The position numbers and the translations under genes are program-made. A stretch of 12,913 nt of DNA from Erysipelotrichia bacterium (GTDB lineage Bacteria > Bacillota_I > Bacilli_A > Erysipelotrichales > Erysipelotrichaceae): the NCBI GenBank assembly GCA_009916335.1, contig SAAR01000070.1:1-12913 (forward strand). Direction: 5' to 3'. The notes beneath the pieces were generated by a model that searched no databases, was not told the origin of the DNA, and saw only the letters and a list, made by a program, of their open reading frames with translations. Shown in pieces: positions 7,965 to 12,913 of the stretch (its first letter is position 1; each line of letters starts with the position of its first letter).

Positions 7965-7990
7965 AAACACTACCTCTTTTCTACACTATC

Positions 7991-8055
7991 ATTATCACTT
8001 ATTTCACATAAAGTTAGTGCAAACATAACTTAGGTTTATGTTAAACTTGTATAAA
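7991..8055 (-). promoter_or_regulatory. ORF2 promoter with KdpE-type site
   Basis: On the minus strand the -10 GATAAT (7991-7996) is preceded by 8 nt, TAACTTTATGTG (8005-8016), 1 nt and TTTGCA (8018-8023), the same spacing as at trkA, ORF1 and kdpF. Upstream, TTTATACAAGTTTAACA (8039-8055) matches the trkA site TTTATACTTTCTTAACA at 13 of 17 positions. It lies 42 nt from the -10, against 41 nt at trkA. The agreement in sequence and distance at a site 5 kb away is the best support that ORF2 belongs to the same regulon. Confidence 0.6.
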
Positions 8056-8062
8056 GATTATT

Positions 8063-8102
8063 TTGACACTCCCCTTAGCTAACGCAAGGGGATTTTTGTT
8101 TT
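8063..8102 (+). terminator. Hairpin with T-run; looks like an IS200/IS605-type right end
   Basis: CCCCTT (8071-8076) pairs with AAGGGG (8086-8091) around a 9-nt loop and is followed by ATTTTTGTTTT. It would work as an intrinsic terminator on the plus strand and could end the trkA-kdpE transcript about 250 nt past kdpE. The surrounding pattern GACACTCCCC ... GGGGATT also resembles, from memory, the palindromic right end found after tnpB in many IS200/IS605 elements. No tnpA or tnpB remains to its left, so if it is an insertion-sequence end it is a relic. Confidence 0.6.
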
Positions 8103-8109
8103 AATGATG

Positions 8110-8433
8110 ACAGTCAAACAGCAATAAATACTGTTATGGATTTACCACAATCTTTATAAGCTAGACTATACTGTTCCATATGCCCTACAGTATTATTAAA
8201 TGGCTAATATTTCTAATCCTTTGTTTAAAATATGAATGTCAATGTATCTTTTTAATTATAAATAACTATACATTCAATTCATATCGTGTGTTTTTTCCCT
8301 TAACAAGACCACCTAGCGAAAGTATTTCGATACAATCATCAAAAATGCTTATGAGCGTACTACCACTAAAAGAATAATACGGTGAACTAAAGCATTGAGC
8401 AAGGTTTCACGAATAGATCGCCGTTCTTTTTTA
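8110..8433 (-). pseudogene. Decayed C-terminal part of an AlbA_2/HATPase_c_4 (RecG-like putative regulator) protein
   Basis: Three colinear fragments in different frames read as one protein. First comes RRSIRETLLNALVHR (about 8374-8422). A one-base loss in the following D codon shifts the frame, giving YSFSGSTLISIFDDCIEILS and GGLVKG (about 8300-8372). After further decay, QRIRNISHLI, then GHMEQYSLAYKDCGKS (down to about 8130) can be read. This order matches the family pattern REALVNALVHRDYS, IFDDRIEI, GGLP.G, NP.LA..F..LG.IE.YGTGI and AYKDSG. There are several stops and at least two frame changes, and no N-terminal AlbA domain is seen upstream. It is a dead gene remnant. I am confident of the family, less of the exact ends. 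Confidence 0.7.
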
Positions 8434-8437
8434 TTTA

Positions 8438-8460
8438 TTCTAATACATTCTAATACATTC
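8438..8460. repeat. Short tandem repeat, 10-bp unit TAATACATTC
   Basis: Two perfect 10-bp copies (8441-8450 and 8451-8460) are flanked by partial copies on each side. It lies at the edge of the pseudogene and has no visible function. Confidence 0.7.
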
Positions 8461-8681
8461 TTATACTCTCTAATCCTATTAGAAGAAAAAGACAATAAAA
8501 AAATTGAAAATTTACAACTAAAAACAAATATATTTTAATACTGACATTTCGAAGCATTTCACAAATTATATAAATGCAAAGCGAGAGTAAACCTTGCCAA
8601 AACCCTCTTGTGTGTCTGTTTTCTGTGGCAATCTCCTCAAAATTTTTAATCAAGTTTATCGTTCTTTCTTCTTTTAATTTT
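8461..8681. other. AT-rich spacer without a supported gene
   Basis: This stretch lies between the HipA-like gene and the AlbA-type remnant. One minus-strand frame (8450-8653) stays open for 67 codons, but it begins with TTG, has no ribosome binding site, and resembles no family I know. It is probably more decayed accessory DNA. No RNA gene or hairpin terminator for the HipA-like gene is evident. Confidence 0.5.
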
Positions 8682-9932
8682 CTAAAGTATATTCTTATCC
8701 TCCTTAATTAACTTCTTTTCAACCATCACTTTTTCAAATGTATCTATCCTTTGTTCTAATCCTTTCTTCAACTTTTCAATTTGTACATCGAATAACTTTA
8801 AGTAGGATTGATTTTCTTTAAGCAAAGACACATATAGTGGAATAAGTTCTTTTAAACCTTTGATCTGCTTTTCACTTAAAGCCACAGTAAAAAACCTCGG
8901 TAATATTTCACTAGATACAAACGATGAAGTAAAGCATTTTACTTCTCCTGTACTAAAATCCCAATAGTTTTCCGTAACATTTGTATTCATACTTCGTCCT
9001 GTATCATATATAGGGCAAACACTTTCCCACGCTAAAGTTTCTACATTTCGAATGATTCCAAAGTTCCCTAAATGACGATCTTCATTTAACATAATATAAT
9101 CCAGCATAAACATTTTCTCTAAATATTCTTTTGCATGAGGAACGTTATGCTTTTCTAGTATTCTCAAATATAACGCATAATCATTTGGACTTTTTGTAAG
9201 AGCGTCTGCTTGCGTTAATATTTCATAAGCAGGTATCATTTCTTGCTTATCATCAATCATACATTCACATACACTAACTAAGGCATGATGCCGTTTACTA
9301 TTTACTTGTTTTAATTCATAAGAAACAAAGGGAACGTTTAATATCTTACAAATGTTAGATGCAAGCACTTCGTTAATTTGCTCAAAATTATGCAGGCTCC
9401 CTGCACCTTTAAACAGATAATTCTTATCATCAATTTTAACCCACACTTTTTTTAACTGTCCTCCCAATGTATTATTAGGAGATTTAAACATATCTGAATT
9501 TATAAATTTAATGTTCATCGTTTTAAAACTACCATCTCCATATGTTGCATCAAAGAACTCTTTACTATCATAATCACGATGAAAGTAATTGATTGTATCC
9601 CAACATATATCAGCATCTATTGGTTTTAACCAATATTGATCGGACAAAGATAAAGAATAATCTTTATCAACCAATTCGTCTATACTATTTAACTTAAATT
9701 TTTTTATAATCTCTTCTTTATTATCACGATAATCTGGAATAGAGCGATTTGCATACCAAAAGTTCAAAGCATTAAGTATTTCGTTTTCTTGCTTACATTG
9801 CGAAACACTAAAAGGAGCATAGTTCATATCTATTTTCTTTTCAATAGAACAAAATTTTCTCGAATCTTTCTCTTTACTAACTATGAGAATTTCTTTATTT
9901 TTATTCATCAAATAAAATTTGATTAAACTCAT
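8682..9932 (-). CDS. HipA-like Ser/Thr kinase-fold protein, stand-alone
   Basis: This is a 416-aa protein of the HipA_C-type kinase superfamily, in the sub-family with an N-terminal RSIPDYR motif (63-69) and SLSLSDQYWLKP (93-104) before the kinase fold. Kinase landmarks are a lysine in the YLFKG strand (172-176), the catalytic loop LNEDRHLGNFG (282-292; D285, N290) and the metal-binding D310 in IYDTGRSM. The last 50 residues are helical and charged. I chose the ATG at 9932: AAGGAG (9941-9946) is 8 nt upstream, whereas a GTG at 9941 overlaps that site. There is no HipB-like antitoxin on either side, so it is not a standard HipBA pair. The substrate is unknown; it may have a role in a defence or stress module. 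Confidence 0.8.
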   Translation of the reverse strand: MSLIKFYLMNKNKEILIVSKEKDSRKFCSIEKKIDMNYAPFSVSQCKQENEILNALNFWYANRSIPDYRDNKEEIIKKFKLNSIDELVDKDYSLSLSDQYWLKPIDADICWDTINYFHRDYDSKEFFDATYGDGSFKTMNIKFINSDMFKSPNNTLGGQLKKVWVKIDDKNYLFKGAGSLHNFEQINEVLASNICKILNVPFVSYELKQVNSKRHHALVSVCECMIDDKQEMIPAYEILTQADALTKSPNDYALYLRILEKHNVPHAKEYLEKMFMLDYIMLNEDRHLGNFGIIRNVETLAWESVCPIYDTGRSMNTNVTENYWDFSTGEVKCFTSSFVSSEILPRFFTVALSEKQIKGLKELIPLYVSLLKENQSYLKLFDVQIEKLKKGLEQRIDTFEKVMVEKKLIKEDKNIL

Positions 9933-9955
9933 CACAATCACTCCTTATGTTACTC

Positions 9956-10003
9956 ATTATACCATATTTAATACTGATATATATAATCATCTACCAGTAT
10001 CAA
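9956..10003 (-). promoter_or_regulatory. Promoter and dyad of the HipA-like gene
   Basis: An extended -10, TGG followed by TATAAT (TATAAT at 9956-9961 on the minus strand), lies about 10 nt before the ribosome binding site; the -35 is poor. Upstream, TTAATACTG (9968-9976) and CAGTATCAA (9995-10003) form an inverted repeat (8 of 9 positions, 18-nt spacing) that could be an operator overlapping the -35 zone. The binding factor is unknown. Confidence 0.55.
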
Positions 10004-10031
10004 CTCTTTTATAAGATTTATTTTTCATAAT

Positions 10032-10083
10032 AAAAAACAGATGAATCTTACCCTAGTTCTAGGCTTTCTTCACCTGTTTTTCT
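10032..10083 (-). terminator. Long bipartite hairpin terminator after fucO
   Basis: AACAGGTGAA pairs with TTCATCTGTT (one G-T pair) as an outer stem, and CCTAG with CTAGG as an inner stem. On the minus strand the hairpin is followed by TTTTTTATT, 45 nt past the fucO stop. Because T-runs flank both sides, it could act on both strands. Confidence 0.8.
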
Positions 10084-10127
10084 TTAATCACAATACTGCT
10101 TAAAATCTTTTTTATGCTTGTTTACTA

Positions 10128-11288
10128 TTATCTTCCATTAAATGCTGTTTTGTATACTGCCAAGATTTCTTCACGTTTACATGGTCTTGGGTTTCCACCA
10201 GTACATACATCAGCCATAGCAGAATCTGTTAATGCTTCTAAATCTTCTTCTTTCACACCAACTTCTTTTAATGTTTGAGGAATACCACAGTCTACTGATA
10301 ACTTAATAACTGCATCAATTGCTGCTTTACGGTATTCTTCCTGTGTCATTTGATCTACCCCATCAACACCCATTACACGAGCAATTTCTCTAAATTTTTC
10401 GCCTGTGTAATCTTTGTTGTATTCCATAACATATGGTAATAAAACAGCGTTTGCTACTCCATGTGGTGTTCCATAGAAAGCACCTAATGGGTGAGCCATA
10501 CCATGAACAACACCTAATCCAACATTAGAGAATGCCATACCTGTTACATATTGACCTAATGCCATATCTTCTCTACCTTTAGGGTCGTTTTCACAAGCAC
10601 TGCGTAAACTTCTAGCAATTAATTCAATTGCTTTTAAGTTTAATGTATCAGCTAATTCCCATGCTCCTAATGTTGTATATCCTTCGATTGCATGTGTTAA
10701 AGCATCTAGTCCTGTACTCGCTGTTAAACCTTTTGGCATACTACTCATCATATCTGGATCAACAACTGCCACAACAGGAATATCATGTACGTCAACACAT
10801 ACGAATTTACGTTTCTTTTCTGTATCAGTAATAACATAGTTAATTGTTGTTTCAGCTGCTGTTCCTGCTGTTGTAGCAACAGCGATCATTGGTACTGCTT
10901 TATTCTTAGTAGGTGCAACACCTTCTAATGATACAACATCTGCAAATTCTGGATTATTAATAATAATTCCAATTCCTTTTCCAGTATCTTGTGGTGAACC
11001 TCCACCAATCGCAATAATGTAATCAGCACCTTCTGCTTTAAACATTTCCACTCCATCTTTTACCATCTGTACTGTTGGATTTGCTTCTACTTTGTCATAG
11101 ATTGCATAAGGGTGGTTTGCTGCATCTAATAAATCAGTTACTTTTTTCACAACATTGAATTTCACTAAATCCTTATCTGTAACAATCAATGCTTTTTTGA
11201 ATCCTCTTGCCTCTACTTCTGTTACAATTTCTTTAATTGCTCCCCTTCCATGATAGCTTGTTTCATTTAAAATAAATCTGTTTGCCAT
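10128..11288 (-). CDS. fucO: FucO-type lactaldehyde reductase / 1,2-propanediol oxidoreductase (iron-dependent ADH)
   Basis: This is a cytoplasmic group III (iron-dependent) alcohol dehydrogenase of 386 aa, collinear with E. coli FucO over its full length (MANRxILNET start, VCTGGNPR near the end). It would reduce L-lactaldehyde to (S)-1,2-propanediol with NADH during anaerobic fucose or rhamnose breakdown. Visible are the nucleotide loop GGGSPQDTGKGIG (95-107) and metal ligands D195, H199 (DALTHAIEG), H262 (VHGMAHPLGAF) and H276 (TPHGVANA). The ATG at 11288 follows AGGAGG. It is a single-gene unit with its own promoter, Rex-like operator and terminator; no fucose or rhamnose genes are in the window. 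A broader aldehyde or ethanol role is possible. Confidence 0.93.
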   Translation of the reverse strand: MANRFILNETSYHGRGAIKEIVTEVEARGFKKALIVTDKDLVKFNVVKKVTDLLDAANHPYAIYDKVEANPTVQMVKDGVEMFKAEGADYIIAIGGGSPQDTGKGIGIIINNPEFADVVSLEGVAPTKNKAVPMIAVATTAGTAAETTINYVITDTEKKRKFVCVDVHDIPVVAVVDPDMMSSMPKGLTASTGLDALTHAIEGYTTLGAWELADTLNLKAIELIARSLRSACENDPKGREDMALGQYVTGMAFSNVGLGVVHGMAHPLGAFYGTPHGVANAVLLPYVMEYNKDYTGEKFREIARVMGVDGVDQMTQEEYRKAAIDAVIKLSVDCGIPQTLKEVGVKEEDLEALTDSAMADVCTGGNPRPCKREEILAVYKTAFNGR

Positions 11289-11321
11289 ATCTTTTCCTCC
11301 TGATATATCACGTCTAACTTT

Positions 11322-11350
11322 ATTGTAAATCTGTAAGCTCTTACATGCAA
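11322..11350 (-). promoter_or_regulatory. fucO promoter
   Basis: On the minus strand TTGCAT (11345-11350) and TACAAT (11322-11327) are separated by 17 nt. The spacer carries a dyad GTAAG-CT-CTTAC (11333-11344, written on the plus strand), which could bind a second regulator. The predicted start is near 11315, giving a leader of about 27 nt with AGGAGG. Confidence 0.55.
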
Positions 11351-11358
11351 GTTACAAA

Positions 11359-11376
11359 TTGTGAATTTTGTTACAA
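11359..11376. promoter_or_regulatory. Rex-type operator upstream of fucO
   Basis: TTGTGA, 6 nt, TTACAA matches the Rex consensus TTGTGA-N6-TCACAA at 11 of 12 defined positions. It sits 8 nt upstream of the -35 of an NADH-using alcohol dehydrogenase, a classic target of the NADH/NAD+-sensing repressor Rex in Firmicutes. The site and position are seen; binding by Rex is inferred. Confidence 0.6.
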
Positions 11377-11532
11377 ATAGAAGTTATTTCATTTAACATT
11401 GCATAATCATCAAATACACAATATAAGCAGGTAAAAATAAAGTTATCTATCAACAACAATAAAATTGTTTTCCTTTTGTAAAACAGTTATTTTTATATTA
11501 ATTTTTATTCAATTTAGTATAACAAATTAACA

Positions 11533-12426
11533 TCAAATATGGTTTTGTTCATCTAATTTAATAGTAACACAAAACTTATAATCCTCAATACTAGCAATTA
11601 CATCTCCACCCATTAAATGTATTGCTTTTTGCACGATTGTTAATCCTAGCCCAGAAGAAACATTTGAACGTGATGTATCTGCTTTATAAAAACGTTCAAA
11701 CACTTTATCTAAATCTATTTCAGCAGCTTTTTTTATACTATTAGAAATTTTTATTTCATTCGTATGTTGGATTATTGTTAAATCACCATTTCCATGTTTT
11801 AATGAATTGCTTATAAGATTATCAAATACTTTAGTTAATAATTCTTTATTTCCGTATACTATCATCATATGTTGTTCAAACTCTATTCTAGGCTCTATCT
11901 CATTAGTCATAAGTTGTTGATAAAAATTTGCAAGTGATTGACAACAGATGTCATAAACATTACATTCACTTTGTTTTAGTTTATAATCATCATTAATAAG
12001 TTTTGAATACAAGAAAAATTGTTCTAAAATATTTTTAACATCACTTAAACGAACATTAATAATTTCATAATAGCGTTTGTTTTCTAAATTTCTATCTTGT
12101 TCTTGTAATAATTGCATAAATCCCTGTACACTTGTTAAAGGTGTTCTAATATCATGAGCAATATAAGATAGCATTTCTTTAAATTCTTCCTCAGATTTAT
12201 TTCTACTCCTATTCGCATCGCTATACTTATCATACATAAGATTTAAGTTTTCACAAAGTTGATTAAATACATCAATATTTAAATCACTTGTAATCGTAAA
12301 ATTACTGTCCTTATTTAATTTTATACTCGTTTGCTTATTTAAACTTCGTAAATCATTGAATAATTTCAAAATAAAAAAAGATAGAATAAATATTAGCCCT
12401 ATAAGAATTATTAACATTATTTTCAT
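11533..12426 (-). CDS. Sensor histidine kinase of the lantibiotic/antimicrobial-peptide type
   Basis: This is a 297-aa membrane kinase with one N-terminal membrane segment (about 3-24) and almost no extracellular loop. It has HisKA with YIAHDIRTPLTS (phospho-acceptor H91), N-box LISNSLKHG (204-212) and G2 box SSGLGLTIVQKA (257-268). The G1 DxGxG box is absent; the sequence there is IKISNSIKKAAEIDLDKVF, as in many NisK/SpaK/CprK-like kinases linked to lantibiotic immunity transporters. It begins 20 nt after an ABC-2 permease gene, supporting that role. No response regulator gene lies next to it in the window. The ribosome binding site is weak (AAAGGA, 11 nt from the ATG). The 244-nt gap to fucO holds only a weak A/T hairpin (11465-11486) and the fucO control region. 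Confidence 0.85.
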   Translation of the reverse strand: MKIMLIILIGLIFILSFFILKLFNDLRSLNKQTSIKLNKDSNFTITSDLNIDVFNQLCENLNLMYDKYSDANRSRNKSEEEFKEMLSYIAHDIRTPLTSVQGFMQLLQEQDRNLENKRYYEIINVRLSDVKNILEQFFLYSKLINDDYKLKQSECNVYDICCQSLANFYQQLMTNEIEPRIEFEQHMMIVYGNKELLTKVFDNLISNSLKHGNGDLTIIQHTNEIKISNSIKKAAEIDLDKVFERFYKADTSRSNVSSGLGLTIVQKAIHLMGGDVIASIEDYKFCVTIKLDEQNHI

Positions 12427-12446
12427 TCCATCTTTTTTCCTTTCTT

Positions 12447-12913
12447 TTAAATATCTCTTTTTCTAAAAAGTAAAATACTAAATCCTTGAAAAATCATTAT
12501 ATAAGACAAACATACTATAATAATTTGCCAACTCCCATTAACTGTGAAATAGATTGGTAATGATAAAATAGCTTTGCCAATTGTATAATCAGTAAAATTG
12601 TTTATTATTGGTTCTAAGAACGTTGTAGTCAAACCCAATGGTGTGAAAACACATATAAGAATAGAGGGTATTATATTATTCACTAATCTATACAGAAATA
12701 AAATCAATGAAAAAAATGCTACATATATTAAAATAGCAATACTAGAATAAAATAAAACATCTAGTATATTTCCAAACACAAAATCCTCTATGAGAATATA
12801 TCCTAAAACTACCGATAATACAAAAGACAACAGTAGAATGATAATACTTATAATAATAGAAATAATAAATTTATTAATAATAATTATATTTCTATTTTTA
12901 CACATCATTACTG
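12447..12913 (-). CDS. ABC-2 type permease, probable lantibiotic immunity family (N-terminus outside window)
   Basis: About 155 residues are visible, almost all hydrophobic, with around five membrane segments. The loop FTPLGLTTTFLEPIIN and the charged end LLFRKRDI fit the C-terminal half of ABC-2 permeases such as the MutE/SpaE/CprB group, which are about 240-250 aa. A methionine at 12908 is the first in the window, but the frame is open to the window edge and there is no ribosome binding site, so the gene very likely continues upstream. It should work with an ATPase subunit outside the window to export or expel antimicrobial peptides. Family placement rests on topology and on the neighbouring kinase rather than on strong motifs. 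Confidence 0.7.
   Translation of the reverse strand, partial: VMMCKNRNIIIINKFIISIIISIIILLLSFVLSVVLGYILIEDFVFGNILDVLFYSSIAILIYVAFFSLILFLYRLVNNIIPSILICVFTPLGLTTTFLEPIINNFTDYTIGKAILSLPIYFTVNGSWQIIIVCLSYIMIFQGFSILLFRKRDI

Noticed and set aside
8180..8377. Plus-strand 65-codon open frame
   Set aside because: It is antisense to the AlbA-type pseudogene, whose minus-strand fragments match a known family; no ribosome binding site.
8437..8466. CRISPR-like short repeats (ATTCTAATAC)
   Set aside because: A contiguous 10-bp tandem repeat with no spacers; not a CRISPR array.
8450..8653. Minus-strand 67-codon open frame downstream of the HipA-like gene
   Set aside because: TTG start without a ribosome binding site, hydrophobic run of low complexity, no recognised family; treated as spacer.
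11465..11486. Candidate terminator after the histidine kinase (TTGTTTT/AAAACAG)
   Set aside because: A short stem of almost only A-T pairs; too weak to call.

Overview
The window looks like chromosome of a low-GC Firmicute, probably a gut anaerobe of the Erysipelotrichales or a near relative. This is inferred from AT-rich codon use, strong AGGAGG ribosome binding sites, a FucO-type reductase behind a Rex-like operator, and a HipA-like family I associate with gut Firmicutes. The species cannot be named from sequence alone.

Region 1 (1-8055) is a potassium-uptake locus. On the minus strand lie kdpF, kdpA and the first 270 codons of kdpB (the Kdp K+-pumping ATPase). Divergently, on the plus strand, runs a tightly overlapping operon: a one-domain TrkA, a two-domain TrkA, TrkH (a second K+ uptake system), a short KdpD sensor kinase and the KdpE response regulator. 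So the Kdp regulators are co-transcribed with a Trk channel rather than with the Kdp pump. Two unannotated single-membrane-span microproteins flank the system. ORF1 (29 aa, 2758-2847) lies between the divergent promoters and kdpF. ORF2 (35 aa, 7857-7964) converges on the kdpE 3' end. Four transcription starts (trkA, kdpF, ORF1, ORF2) share one promoter layout with fixed spacing: a TTAACA-like hexamer, 1 nt, a CATCTTTATATA-like block, 8 nt, then a -10. Further TTAACA half-sites lie upstream. I read this as a KdpE regulon that includes both microproteins; it is the most interesting signal here.

Region 2 (about 8060-10085) is accessory DNA. It holds an IS200/IS605-like end palindrome that could also act as a terminator, a decayed C-terminal piece of an AlbA_2/HATPase_c_4 protein with frameshifts, a short tandem repeat, and an intact stand-alone HipA-like kinase gene with its own promoter and dyad.

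Region 3 (10128-11400) is a single-gene fucO unit (lactaldehyde/1,2-propanediol oxidoreductase). It has a Rex-type redox operator just upstream of its promoter and a long bipartite hairpin terminator.

Region 4 (11533-12913) is the end of an antimicrobial-peptide-type ABC transporter module: the C-terminal part of an ABC-2 permease followed by a NisK/CprK-like sensor histidine kinase. No response regulator is visible in the window.
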